A stretch of 64,000 bases of DNA from assembly GCF_008831285.2 (NCBI RefSeq), contig NW_022204507.1:620001-684000 (forward strand). The letters are read 5' to 3'. Shown here one piece after another: positions 32,623 to 45,400 of this stretch. The notes below the pieces were generated by a model. That model ran no database searches. It was not told the DNA's origin and worked only from the letters and a program-made list of their open reading frames with translations. Source of the DNA: Nymphaea colorata (lineage: Eukaryota; Streptophyta; Magnoliopsida; Nymphaeales; Nymphaeaceae). Made by a program: the position numbers and the translations under genes. The stretch's first letter is position 1. Each line of letters begins with the position of its first letter.

Positions 32623-35484
32623 TGATACGTGCCTAACTTGGACCATGCCGAGCGTAGCAGGAGATGTGGGTCAAATCTCTAAGTGAGGTTATCCGGCAGC
32701 AAAGCGTAACGGCATCTAGAACTTTAGTGAGGGTAGGGCGGAGGAGTGTCTTGTGGGCGCCAAGGGCCAAAATCAAAGCGAGGTTAACACTGGGAGGCAT
32801 CCATAGGCCCTAGTAGCACCAAGAATTTAAGTTAAGCTATCGCCTCAAGAGAGGAAGCAACGACGAAAAGCCTTACGAGTAAGCGAGGCTATCTTCTACA
32901 TGCGGCAAGCTATGAACAAGGCAAGGCAGCCAAGGCCGAGCCTAGTAACTTGACCAAGGTCAACCATAGCGTCCTAGTCCAACAAGATGAAAAAGGTGTA
33001 TTGCAGTCAAGCCCAGCCACGGGTGAGCACAAGGAGACAAGTGGATCCGAACTCACCAAGTGGGTCAAAGAACAAAGAAGGTTCCGCGTACAAGTGATTA
33101 AAGACTTCATATAGGACCTAGGAAGGCTGTGCCTAGCCTATCTCCTACAACAGCCTAGGGTCAACCTAGGCGAGGTGGGTGCAACCCCAATCTTTCTTCA
33201 GTAGCACCATCATGGATCAAGAAGCGCTCAGGCAAACCTGAGCAAGTCCAGGCCTAGCGCCGAAGTTAGTTTTTGTTATTGCTTTGATTAATTTTGTTTA
33301 AGTATGAGTTTTGATTTGCTTATGTATCGTTTCTTTTATTTCAACTCGGTTTTTGTAAGTCTCATACCGAGACACTTGTAGAACCAGTTCGGCCTATGCT
33401 ATAAAGGCTTGAAAACTGAGACACTTCATTATGTTTTTGGAATATTGAATCGAGAGTTTCTTTCTCTTTCTCCCTCGTGGAGTTCTCTTGGCCCTTAGGG
33501 TGTGGCCTCTTGCGACACTACAAGCAGAAATCTCTCGATTGTGTGAGATCTATTGTGAGTTCAACCAGAGGGACGACAGCCAAAATTCGTCACCAGATGA
33601 ACAAGCAACGAATAGCCCATCTGACGGTGCATTCTTTTCGACCATGGGAGAGTTTAGAGGCCAAGGAGTAGAGAACGTGCATAGGAGGAGTGGCGCCCAT
33701 GGCTCTGGCGATGATTTCCAGCCTTGCACATTGACCACCGGCGGCAAATCTATGAGATAAGTACCAATTCTCCTAGGTACTTGCTGTAGAATTGTTGGTT
33801 TCCATCCGATCTATGAGATCAACGTGAGATCTACCTATGCATTCAAGAGAAATCTTGTTTAACATAGGCTTGATCAAGAGGTATCGACCAAGATTGAATG
33901 TTGAACCAAACAAGCGATTAGAGGAAGATCCGATGCATTTACTTGCCAATCCAGCAAGGATCTAACACCGGGGACTACCTCTAGTTGGTCATGGGGTTTG
34001 ATATAGTTTTCCTCGACTTATCATTGATTAATATTGGGCTAATCATTGGCGAGGAATCAAGGACACCCTAAGGAGGAGAAAGGAGAAGAAGGTCAGAGCA
34101 AGAAGAAAGTCACGGTTTTCTGTAGGAAACCGCAGCATAAGTCTTTGATCTGAAGGCCATATCTTACGATCCACTAGGAATTTGGAGGCGAGTAGGGCAC
34201 CGTTGGAATTGTCTCGGTGTCCCCTACAATATATTCGAATTTGGTGGTGATCACATCGTTTGGGTGGTTAAATCTGTGGTGAAACGGACTGCCTATCGCC
34301 GCCGTGACTCTGCTTTGACCAGAGGCAGTTTCCCGATGATCTGCTGGGAGTTTGGAGAGTTATTGGGTACCGTTGCTCGACATCCTCTACAACATACTCG
34401 ATTTTCGTAGCGATCAGACTTCGTTTGGTGGCTGAACCAGCAGTGAAATTAAGACTATCTGCACTGGTGATCTTGACGGAATCAGACTTACATTTGGTGC
34501 CGCCGGTCATTATTCCGACCAACTTCAATCCATACAATGATCCCGTGAATTATTTCCATTTTACCCTTGGATTACAATAATTTCATTATTATTATATCAG
34601 AATTATACGAAGGTATTTTGGCCTTAAGGAAGAGATTAACACCGGAGGAAAAGAAGAGAAACCCTAGCACCATTCTTGGAGAGTCCATCTTTCCTATTTC
34701 ATTTCCTACCAAGTAGGAAGGTGTGACAAGTGGCAGGGACGTGAAGAATTGCTTGGACCAGCTCGCAACAATTTAGGAAGGAGCTGAGACACGTGGTGGA
34801 GGAGGGCCTTGTGCACGAGTAAGGCATGATCTTGACCATCGCCAAAATAGGAAGGAGATTCTCTCGCCCATTTGGAGAGGATCTTGCATCCATTTTGGAA
34901 GGAATTCAACTAGAAGGAGAACCAAGAGGCAGCCACGTGGAGATTTGGTTGGTGCGACCTAATTGGAAGGGAATCTCAATGTCAGCCATCATATTTGGAA
35001 AGGATCCATTGTGCCAAACGTGGAAAGGGACGACCTCTTGCATCAACATTGGAAAGGAATTGAAGGGGACCCCACGGCAATTTTGGAAGGAGATTATTTT
35101 GGGAAGATCTTAATCCCATCAAGATCTTAGGCCAAGATAGGAAGGTGACTCACTTCGTATCTTTTGAAAGGAAAATCGTCGAGCTAGGGCGACAATTATG
35201 GAAGGAGATTTCAGCATTTGGTGTACTGAACCTGGACGGATCTAAGTAGGCCCTACCCAAAACGAGGAAGGTGGACCTTAGGCGACTTGCCTAAGCCCGA
35301 CCCTGACAATTTTATCCGCTGCAGGACCGACCTTATAAGTTGGGATCAGGTCCAGATGGAGATCTAGGCGCTTCCAATTTCAACTGAAAGTACCAGCCAT
35401 AGCAGAGATTTTCCAGTAGTTTTATCCGATAGATTTACGTTGTATTCTGTAGAGGTGTTAGACCCTACTGATACCAACCTATCA
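32623..35484 (+). repeat. 5' LTR of the FHA-coding element
   Basis: 2862 bp, TGATA to TATCA. About 2.07 kb (to about 34690) aligns well with the right LTR. A further 500 bp (34690-35185), rich in TTGGAAGG words, is absent on the right. 35185-35340 aligns again. Confidence 0.8.
34690..35200. repeat. GGAAGG-word cluster inside the 5' LTR
   Basis: More than ten copies of TAGGAAGG, TTGGAAGG or TTGGAAAGG spaced roughly 30-60 bp apart, often preceded by AAT or CAT. This block is missing from the 3' LTR. Confidence 0.55.
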
Positions 35485-35486
35485 GT

Positions 35487-35498
35487 TGGTATCAGAGC
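35487..35498 (+). promoter_or_regulatory. Primer binding site of the FHA-coding element
   Basis: TGGTATCAGAGC two bases after the LTR end, tRNA-iMet type. Confidence 0.85.
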
Positions 35499-36367
35499 TG
35501 TTTGGGGGTTCCGACATGCTCAAATTTCATCAAGTGCAACAGCTGCATCATTTGCATCAGTCGACATACCAGTTGGATCAGCTACATCGGACTCTAGTGG
35601 CTGAAAGAGCAAAGTGCAGATTTCAACTATTACCAGCCAGCAGTGGAAAACGGCTAAGTTCCAGGGGTAAATGGCCTTAAAATCATCTAAAAATTGGTGG
35701 AGAGGTGTATAATTATTGTGGCTTCAAGGGCATATAGGGCACTGAAGTTGAAATTACCAGAAAATTTGGATTTCTAACCTTATACCAGTCAAACAGGCTG
35801 GGCAGACAGAATCTGTCTTGTGTGCAGTCTGCCAGGAAAATCGGGGTGTTTCAGTGGGCTAGACATATCAGATTGACTTTGAAATTTGTGGAGAGCTAGA
35901 TAACTATTAGATCTTCATGCTGATCAAGTTTGAGGTCCGATTTTCACTGATTAGTACAGTTGCACATCAGCATCTATCTATTGTTACACTAAGGACTGTG
36001 GTTATGCACAAGACATAATCTTAGGGTGATCGAACCTGAGGTGTGCTGCCGAGGTGCCAGGTGGGCGCAGCAGTTTAGGTCTCACTTTTGGACCTTGCTG
36101 AGGGTGAGAGACAGCTACCAAGGTGCCAGGTGGGCGTGGTAGCAGGCGAACCCATTTCGCATCCCTTGTAGAAGACCAAGCTCGGGCTGCCCTAAGTCAT
36201 TAGACCAGCACACTCACGTTGGCGCCGGGTGCATTGGTGAGAGTTTGGAGGGTTGCATCCAAAAGCAACCAAGGCTGATCTAGGAGGAGCAGTCCCCACT
36301 AGTTCAGTCTATTAAAGATTCATTTTAGACCTTAACCCCAATCCAGAACAGAAATTTGAGAACAAGG

Positions 36368-36706
36368 ATGTCAGATTGAGAATATCAAGATCTAAAGGAC
36401 GACTCACCTTATGATTACTACTCATCCGAGGACAATGAGTATGAGGAGGATGATCAATATTCTGAGAGTCAATCCTATGGTCAATCTAGTGGGAAGTGCT
36501 ATGGGGAAAAGGACGACGACTCTAGAGAGCAATCTCTAGTTAAGAAATCTGATAAGTTGTACCAGTTTAGTTATGGCATCACTTGGGTTGACCTGACGAA
36601 GTTCCATCCTCAAACCTCCTATCCCTCATCAAGTTATACACATGGGAATATAAGGTATGAGAAGCAAGTGCAAAGTCCAAGGCGATATCACGATACATAT
36701 GGCTAA
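36368..36706 (+). pseudogene. Acidic gag-position reading frame of the FHA-coding element
   Basis: An ATG at 36368 is followed by an in-frame TGA at codon 4, then about 108 open codons to TAA at 36704-36706. The product is very acidic and Tyr/Ser-rich (DDSPYDYYSSEDNEYEEDD), then more basic (YEKQVQSPRRYHDTYG). The same frame stays open 26 codons past the TAA. It occupies the gag position but has no capsid or zinc-knuckle motif. It may have been the N-terminal part of the FHA protein that follows in another frame. Confidence 0.5.
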
Positions 36707-36746
36707 ACGACCCCCACTCAAGAAGAAGAAAATGACCTAGTCCTAG

Positions 36747-37385
36747 GCATCTACGGGAGGGGTAGAGGTTATTACAGTTGGGAGTAATCCAAAATGTGAT
36801 CTAGTGTGTAAGCACCCTAGCTTTCACGGGTTGCGTTGTGAGTTTGAGATTGATAAGGAGCACCAAAAGTATTGGGTAACGAATATGACGCAAAGTGGCA
36901 AATTAAGTGTTTCAGGAGAGGTGGTGAAACCCCAATACACAATGCATATGTACGAGGGAGATGTTCTCAAAATAGGGGACTCAAATGTAGAATATAAGTT
37001 GGAAGTGGTATCCCCAATTAAGGGACAAGGAAAGAAAGAACCTTGCTCTGTACGTAATGAGCCTAACACGAAAGAGGAGCAAGTGCAAGGAAATCAGTTC
37101 CCCGATGACATGACATGTCAAATACGACAACTCCAAGAAAATCTAGAGAAACTCATATCCAAATACAAGAAGTCATGGCAGGAGAATTCTAAGCTAGTTG
37201 AAAGCTTAGAAAAGAAAGATCACGCTCCCAAAGAACCTGCAATTATACAAACGTCCAAGAAAGGCAAACCGGAGCAAAGAGCCATAGAGACTGACAAGGT
37301 CCAACAAGTTGTGGAAAGTAACAGCCTAATTCAGCCACCCGCGAAGATTAAAAAAGGATATCGTGTCTTGAAAGTGAAGATCTAA
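36747..37385 (+). CDS. FHA-like domain protein encoded within the LTR element
   Basis: The open frame runs from just after a TAG at 36744 to TAA at 37383; no ATG is near its start, so it is probably the rest of a longer product. Residues at 36765-37010 read as a forkhead-associated fold: EVITVGSNPKCDLVCKHPSF, then a CEFEI strand, YWVTNM, VSGEVVKP and the closing MYEGDVLKIGDSNVEYKLEV. FHA domains bind phosphothreonine. Here the usual GR pair is GS, the SxxH element is replaced, and the NG pair is SG, so phosphopeptide binding is doubtful. A coiled-coil-like stretch (IRQLQENLEKLISKYKKSW) and a basic tail follow. The frame reopens after the stop to 37571. FHA is not a normal LTR-retroelement domain, which suggests a captured host gene. 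Confidence 0.6.
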   Translation, partial: ASTGGVEVITVGSNPKCDLVCKHPSFHGLRCEFEIDKEHQKYWVTNMTQSGKLSVSGEVVKPQYTMHMYEGDVLKIGDSNVEYKLEVVSPIKGQGKKEPCSVRNEPNTKEEQVQGNQFPDDMTCQIRQLQENLEKLISKYKKSWQENSKLVESLEKKDHAPKEPAIIQTSKKGKPEQRAIETDKVQQVVESNSLIQPPAKIKKGYRVLKVKI

Positions 37386-37885
37386 AAGCCCAAAACGAAG
37401 ACTTGTTCCCTTGCCAAAGAAGAAGCCATGGTTTTTCCTACGTCCTTCAAGAAGGAAGCTGTTGAGGATATGCCACCAAAACGAACTGAAAATTTGAAGG
37501 GCTACAATCAAGTTTACATGAGACTTGAGTGGCATGAGATGACTGAGCAAGAAAAGGTGATGAAACACTAAGAAGATGAGGACATCCCCACGAAGAGTAG
37601 ATTGTCACCTAAGGAGGGTCGCAATATCTCTAGCCTCAAGGAGGAAAACATAGAACCAGCTGGCCTATGCAGGTATTTGATCGTGGTAAACCATACCCGA
37701 TCCTATCTTGGGATGACCACAAAATGCCCGAACATCTCCAAGGACACCATGAGTCCTTCCTTGGGTCACTTCCAAGAGACTATGGACCTCACCCGAAGCT
37801 TGAATGTCGGAGTGGTGAATTGAGGAATGAGTTAGCACAATCTACCCAGAAGATTGTAAAGGGCGACATTGGGGTCAAGCTCGAT

Positions 37886-37901
37886 GTAAGGAGGGTGGAG
37901 T
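37886..37901 (+). promoter_or_regulatory. Polypurine tract of the FHA-coding element
   Basis: GTAAGGAGGGTGGAGT, immediately before the 3' LTR. Confidence 0.65.
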
Positions 37902-40900
37902 TGATACGTGCCTAACTTGGACCATGCCGAGTGTAGCCGAGGATGTGGGCGATAGTGTGAAATCTCTAAGTGAGGCTATCGGGCAGCAAGGCGTAGCGGC
38001 TGCGATATGTATCAACATCCTTAGTGTGGCTAAGGTATAGGAGTGTCTTGCGGGCACCAAGGGCCAAAATCAAAGTGAGGCCAACACCCAGGAGGCATCC
38101 ATAGGCCCTAGCACCAAGAATTTAAGTGAGGATATCGCCTCAAGGGAGGAAGCAACAATCAAAAGCCTTACGAGAGTAAGCGAGGCTATCTTCTACATGC
38201 GGCCAAGCTATGAATGAGGCAAGGCAGCCAAGGCCAAGCCTAGTAACTTGACCAAGGGCGACCTTAGCGCCCTAGTCCAGCAAGATGAAGAAGGCGTATT
38301 GCAGCCAAGCCCCGCCATCGGTGAACACAAGGAGACAAGTGGATCCAGACTCACCAAGTGGATCCAATAACAAAGAAGGTTCCGCGTGCAAGTGATTGAA
38401 GACTTCATATGGGACCCAGTATGGCTGCGCCTAGCCCCTCTCCTACAACAACTTAGGGTCAACCTAGGCGAGGTGGGCACAACCCCAATCGTTCTTCAAC
38501 AGCACCATCATGGATCAAGAAGAGCTCAGACGAACCTGACCTGACCAAGTCTGGGCCTAGCGCCCAAGTTAGTTTTTGTTATTGCTTTGAGTCATTTTGC
38601 TTAAATATCAGTTTTGATTTGCTTATGTATTGTTTCTTTTATTTCAACTTGGTTTTTGTAAGTCTCATACCGAGACACTTGTAGAATCAGTTCAGCCTAT
38701 GTCTACAAAGGCTTCAAAACTGAGACACTTCATTATGCTTTTGGAATATTGAATCAAGAGATTCTCTCTCTTTCTCCCTCGTGGAGTTCTCTTGGCCCCT
38801 AGAGCATGGCCTCTTGAGGCACTACAACCAGACATCTCTTGATTGTGTGAAATCTTTTGTGAGTTCAACCAGAGGGATGATAGCTAGAATCTGTCACCAA
38901 ACAAACAAGCAACGAACAACCCATCTGATGGTGCATTCTCTCTGACCACGAGAGAGTTTAGAGGTTAAGGAGTAGGGAACGTGCATAGGAGGAGCGGCGC
39001 CCGTGGCTCTGGCGGTGATTTCCAGCCTTGCACATCGACCACCGGCAGCAAATCTATGAGATAGGTACCAATTCTCTTAGGTACTTTCTGTAGAATTGCT
39101 GGTTTCCATCCGATCTGCGAGATCAATGTGAGATCTACCTATGCATTCAAGAGAAATCTTGTCTAACATAGGTTGGATCAAGCGGTATCGACCTACATTG
39201 AAGGTTGAATCAAACAAACGATTAGAGGAAGATCTAGTGCCTTTACTTGCCAATCCGGTGAGGATTTAACACCGAAGGACTACTTCTGGTTGGTCGTGGG
39301 GTTTGACACAGTCTTCCTCGACTTATCATTGATTAATATTGGGCTAATCATTGGTGACAAATCAAGGACACCCTAAGGAGGAGAAAGGAGAAGAAGATCG
39401 GAGCAAGAAGAAAGTCGTGGTTTTTTGTAGGAAACTGCAACGTAAGTCTTTGATTAGAAGGCCATATCTTACGATCCATTGGGAGTTTGGAGGCAAATAG
39501 GATATCTTTGGAATCATCTTGGTGTCCCCTACAACATATCCGAATTTGGTTATGATCGGAGATTGTTTGGGTGGTCAAATTTGCGGCAGAACAGACTGCT
39601 TATCACCGCCACAACTCTACTGCGACCAGCAGCAGTTCTTTGTTCTTCAACCCATATCTGGCAATTTCCTAGAAGTTTTGAGGAGTTCCATATACTGTTG
39701 GAATTGTCTGAAAATTATATACAACATACCCAAATTTGATAGTGATCAGAGGTCATTTAGGAGGCCAAATTTGCAGCGGAACAGAACGGATGTTGCCAGC
39801 TGCAACTCTGCTACAACCAGCGATAGATCTGCCTGATCAGAGGCAGTTTTCTTGTCATCCGCCAGAAGTTTGGAAGAGTTGTTGGTACCATTGAAATCGT
39901 CTCAACGTCCTCTACAACATACTCAATTTTTGTAGGGATTGGACTCCGTTTGTTAGACAAAAGTGGTGAAATCAGGACTATCTGCACTGGTGATTTTGAC
40001 GGAATCCGACTTACATTTGGTGCCACCAGTCATTATTCTGACCAACTTTAGTCCATACAATGATCCGGTGAATTATTTCCATTTTACCTTTGTATTACAA
40101 TAATTTCTTTATTATTATATCAGAATTATACGAGGGTATTTTGGCCTTAAGAAAGAGATTAACACCAGAGGAAAAGAAGAGAAAGCCTAGCACCGTTTTT
40201 GGAGAGTGGTCTAGTTGGGGCGACAATTGTGGAAGGAGATTTTAGCATTTGGTGCATTGAACATGGACGGATCTAAGTGGGCCCTATCAAAAACGAGGAA
40301 GGTGGACCTTAGGCGACTTACCTAAGCCTGACCTACCTTGTGGGTCCCCACTATCGTGCACCTAGACGAGTCAACGTCAACCACCTTCTATCTCGAGGAG
40401 GTCAACCAAGCCTGCTGGGCATGGCCCCACCTACGTGCAAGGACCTCGAGGGCTCAAACACACCTAGCCTAGCACTGGACATACCTTAAAGGAACCGCAT
40501 CTGCCAAGCGATATAGGCGATTGCTTCCTCCAACTCTCTCTTGCAACTTGGGGTCGACTCATGTTCTGGTGAATGCATCTAATACCCTCATATCTTGTAT
40601 TATTCACTTGCTTGGGTCGTGACTTCTTGTACTTGTCTTGAGTTAAGGTGTAATTGGGAGAGCCATTGGCAACGAAAGAAGGTGTAGTGGGAAGGAGAAC
40701 TAGCGACAGACATGTGTCACTAAAGCAAGGCCTGGAAGTGTAGCTGAATATCAAAGGGCAGTAACAGCTGCGGCCTTAACGTTGTGGAGACCTCGGGCGT
40801 GGCCCCGAGAGGTAAGAATCTACATCACCCTATAGTACTCGGGTAGGGTGTTGTTTGCAACCAGCCATCGAGCTAAATCCAGCCGACCATGGATTCCTCC

Positions 40901-41275
40901 GAAGCACTCTTGCTTTGGGCACAATCCGGGCTGATTGAGACCTACCTAAGATTTTAGGCATGGCTTGTACGCATAGGCATGGTTTGGATGAATGAATGTG
41001 TATGGCTGAGTGAGCTTGAGCATGATATGTATCGTTCTCGGTTGTATTAAGTGACCCATCTTGTAGTTCTCTGTAGTAGGTTACACTTGGGTTGGGATAA
41101 CCTCTCTTGTACTCTCTACCTAGGGTTATTATTGAGCTGAGGTTGCTATCCATCCGGCTGAAAAATTGTATAACCCTATTATTATTAGTTCTTTGTGCGC
41201 CTGCCTCAATAGATCTTGGGAGTAGGTTCGGCCTTCGACAGCAAAATTTCATCGGGTGCAAGACCGACCTTATCA
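37902..41275 (+). repeat. 3' LTR of the FHA-coding element
   Basis: About 3.4 kb. 37902-40215 matches the left LTR. It then lacks the GGAAGG block, matches again to about 40337, carries about 900 bp not in the left copy, and rejoins briefly near 41240-41275 (GACCGACCTTAT). The exact right end is uncertain. Confidence 0.65.
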
Positions 41276-42123
41276 TGAAGCAGTCCCTAACCGAAACTAT
41301 GTGTTTTTGTAGTCCAATTGGCAAGTTACAGCCCACTCATTGAGACTGTGTTTCGTCTTGACAAAGCTTTTCGCCAACTGTAAAACCCAAGAGTGGAGCG
41401 CCACCCTCTCTCTCTCTCTTCTCTCTCTTCTGTGAAACAATGCCTTGTATATTCATCTCATTACTAATTTTGAAATTTTCACGAAGTTTCTCAACATAAT
41501 TTGTTAGTTGTTATTAATTAATTGGTTTGGTTTGGTTTTGTTAGTTTGAATGCCAACAATATGCATTTGTAGAGAGTGATCAATTATGACTAGGGAACCC
41601 CAAGAAGAAAAAGAATGTCTTTTATTTTACATCGACTTCACCTTTTTTACTTTTGACACATTTCACTTCAGTTCAAGTCATATTATTATTTTTTAGTTTA
41701 CTTACTCCTTCTATTCTAGATACACAAAGTGTAAAGACGCTGTGCGATGTGAAGAGAAAAGCCCATCAGTGTCTTCATGTCTCAGCCACTTGAATTGGGA
41801 AATTCAGTAGTGCACTTTTAAGGGCATTAATGCACATTACTAGTAGCATGGTAGGACGTCACTGGGCTGCACACTAAGTTGATCCAACTCGGGCTCCATT
41901 CGAACTCGCTAGAAAAAACTTAGCTTGAGTTCGAGCTTACACTTATACTCAAAATGATAAACAAGTCAAGTTCGAGTTGCAAAAACTCGATTGGTGTAAA
42001 CTCAACTCGGCTCGATATTTAAAAACAATTGACTCAGATAAACTGATTCATCAAGTTGGCAAAAAGTTCACTAGCTTACAACAAATGTAAAACACATTTT
42101 CTTCATGCTTGCTTCTTCATTGT
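41276..42123. other. Unassigned DNA between two retroelements
   Basis: AT-rich, with a CT microsatellite (about 41405-41430) and a stretch of CTCGAGCTCG-like words (41885-42020) of the type also seen near 52670-52760. No gene is seen. Confidence 0.5.
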
Positions 42124-42356
42124 TGTAGAAACAAAACAAAGAGAAGAGCACGATGTAACGTGGAAAAAACCCTCAATAAGAGGGAAAAAGACCACGGTTG
42201 AGGGAGGGCTGGTGCCCACTAGCAACCAGACACTCTCTCTCATAAACTTTCATTAACTCACTAAAATTAGGGTTGTTAAGTAGGGTCATAACCACACACT
42301 GGATCGGGTCCAGATCCAGACCCAAATAAGAGATCCAAATACCACATATGTCAACG
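42124..42356 (-). repeat. 3' LTR of copia B
   Basis: 233 bp. Minus-strand start CGTTGACATATG (the T of TG is changed), end GTTTCTACA. It has an AAGAGATC-type insertion relative to the right copy. The purine tract GAGGGGGAG abuts. Confidence 0.85.
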
Positions 42357-42424
42357 CTCCCCCTCAAGTTGGGCATACATATCAAACATGCCCAACTTGG
42401 ATACATTTCTCTCAACCGGAGTGA

Positions 42425-45400
42425 CTAGTAAGACTTAACATCCACAGTTTGGTCTTCAGACTTCACATATGGTAAAATCAACACTCTGGCATCAATTCTC
42501 TCCTGAATGAAGTGACGGTCAATCTCAACATGCTTTGTTCGGTCATGTAACACGGGGTTGTTGGCCAGATTGATTGTAGACTTGTTATCACAGTACATCT
42601 TCATAGGTCCTTCAGTCTCTATCCCAATATCAGTCAGCAATACTTTCAGCCACAATAATTCTGACACTCCAGTAGCAACAACCCTATATTCAGCCCCTGC
42701 ACTTGAGCGGGAACAAACATCTTGTCTCTTGCTTCTCCAAACAACCAGATTTCCCCCCAAGTAGTACCCTGAAGTGGATCTTCTAGTATCAACACAACCT
42801 GCCCAATCTGCATCTGAATACCCTTCAATCTCAATAGGTCCTTGTTTCATATATAGAAGTCCATTTCCAAGATTCCTCTTCAAGTAACATAAGATTCTAT
42901 CAACAACCTTCAAGTGAGTATCTGTAGGCGCATGCATGAACTGACTCATTACATTAACGATAAAGGTGATATCAGGTCTAGTTAAAGTGAGGTAGATCAA
43001 TCTTTCAACTAGACGTTGATATCTCCCCTTAGCTTCTTCACAAAGAGGTTCTTCATCCTTAATACTAAGTTTGTGTCCAACATTTAGAGGAGTAGAAGCC
43101 GGTCTACACCCTAGTTTTCCTATCTCATTCAGTAAATCCCAAGTATACTTCCTTTGATTTAGCATAAGGGTCGTACCTGATCTAGCAATTTCAATACCAA
43201 GAAAATATATTAGTTTGCCAAGGTCCTTGAGATCAAATTCAGCAACCAGTAAACCCTTTAATCTTATTATCTCATATTTATCATCACCTGTAACAATCAT
43301 ATCATCAACATAGACTAACAAAAGAGTAACCTTATCTTTCATCCTCTTTACAAACAGAGTATGATCTCTGTTTCCTTGTTTGTAGCCATGTTTTCTCATA
43401 ACAAGTCTAAGACATTCAAACCATGCTTGGGGAGACTGTTTGAGCCCATACAAAACCTTCTTCAGTTTACAACATTTTCTCGGTTTCTCATAACCTAGGG
43501 GCATACACATATACACTTCTTCTTTAAGATCTCCATTGAGAAAAACATTCTTAACGTCAAGTTGGCACATCTTCTACTCCTTCAACACTACTAAAGAAAT
43601 AATAACTCTAACAGTCTTCATCTTCACAATAGGAGCAAACGTCTCCAAGTAGTCGATCCCATATTTCTGACTAAACCCCTTGGCAACCATTCTAGTTTTG
43701 TACCTCTCAACATTCCCGTCTGGTTTATACTTAATGAGGTAGACCCACTTGGATCCAACCTGATGATCTGCTTCAGGGATCTCTACCACTTCCCATGTCT
43801 GGTTTCTACTCAAGGCTTTCATCTCTTCTTGCATAGCATGAGTCCACTTGGGATCACTCTGAGCTTCTGTAACAATCCTGGGAATCACAGCCAAAGACAG
43901 AGATGATACAAAAAATTTGTAATCCGTGCTCAGTCTAAAATATGACACAAAGTTACCAATAGGGTGTTGAGTACATGACCTGACACCCTTTCTCAGGGCA
44001 ATGGGAAGCTCCTCCTTTTCAGTTTCTGTCTGAATGTCTTCCTCAATAGGTTTCTTCTGAGCACAACTTGGGTCATCCAGGGAAGAAGTAGGATTGGGAT
44101 TAGGAGTATAATTCTCACCAGTAGTCACCTTATCTGTACGAACTCTTCTCTTAGAGTACACCTGCCCAAACAAGAGATTACATTCCTCTTCTGTCCGAGT
44201 GGAACACTCTTCATTTCTCTCCTATTCAAGCAGCTCAATAGGTGGACTCTCTTCTTGTTTGTACTCTAAAAATTCTGTAAATTGAATTTCCTGACTCGGA
44301 GAATACTCTTTTCCTGACATACACTTCTCCCTCTGAAGAGGATTCTCACAAAAATAAGAGACATGTTCCAAGAATATGACATCCTTGGTAACATAAACTC
44401 GACTAGTGGTATGATCAAGACACTTATACCCCTTTTGAGTAGGAAGATACCCAACAAATATTCCCTTCATTGACCTTGGATCAAGTTTTTTAACATTAGG
44501 GATGTTATCATGAATGAAGCAAACACACCCAAATCCACGAGGGGGGAGGTGAAACCATGAAAGGTTGACGATTCCCTAAAAGCATAGAGTGGGGAATCCG
44601 CCCATTTAACACACGACTAGGCATGCGGTTAATCAAGTATGCACTGGTAAGAACAACATCTCCTCAATAATGTTTGGAAAATTCATTTGTAACAAGAGGG
44701 CTCTGGTGACATTAAGCAACTGACGGTTTTTCCTCCCAGCAACCCCATTTTGAGGAGGGGTATAACTACAAGATGTCTCATGAACAATCCCCCTTTTCGA
44801 AGGAAATCTTCAACAACATGATACACATACTCACGAGCGTTATCAGACTGAAAGGTCTTAACAGAACCACCATATTGGTTCTCCACAAGAAGAATGAAGG
44901 TCTCTATGACATGAGGCACTTCACTACGATCTTTCAACAGGTAACAAAGACAGTTCGTGAGTAATCATCTATAAATGTTATGAAATACTGAAAACCACAA
45001 CGGGTATGAATTCATGAAGGCCCTCACACATCAGAATGGATCAAAGAAAAAACTTCATTAGTACGACTGTTGAAAATAGGATATGAAGCCCTAACATGTT
45101 TAGCAAACTGACATACATCACAAGATATCATAGATATGTCCAAACTAGAACATAACTCAGGAAATAACTGTTTTAAAACTCCAAAAGGGAGATGTCCAAG
45201 GTGTTCATGCTAATACAAGAATAGAAGACAATCTTCTCTCTTCTTCTCGGTCCTGCTAACTGCCGTCATAAGAGCATTGACCACACAGATGAGAAGTCTA
45301 TATAAGCCTTCAAATACCAAACCAATCTCAATCATCTTCTTTGTCACCAAGTCCTGCAAAACACAACGATTTGCAAAGCATATGAGTTCACAGTTCAACT

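Larger units (their letters stand above)
32623..41275 (+). mobile_element. Large non-autonomous LTR retrotransposon (LARD-like) with an FHA-like coding region
   Basis: Two long direct repeats (32623-35484 and 37902-about 41275) begin TGATACGTGCCTAACTTGG and enclose 2.4 kb. A tRNA-Met primer site (35487-35498) follows the left repeat and a purine tract (GTAAGGAGGGTGGAG) precedes the right one, so these are LTRs in plus orientation. The internal DNA has no protease, integrase or reverse transcriptase. It has an acidic frame and an FHA-like frame. Long LTRs and missing pol fit the LARD class. The flanks TGAGG (left) and TGAAG (right) may be a decayed 5-bp target duplication. Confidence 0.8.

Noticed and set aside
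33477-33760. Overlapping 60-90 codon frames in the long LTR
   Set aside because: They recur in degraded form in the other LTR (38760-39060) with stops, and show no motif.
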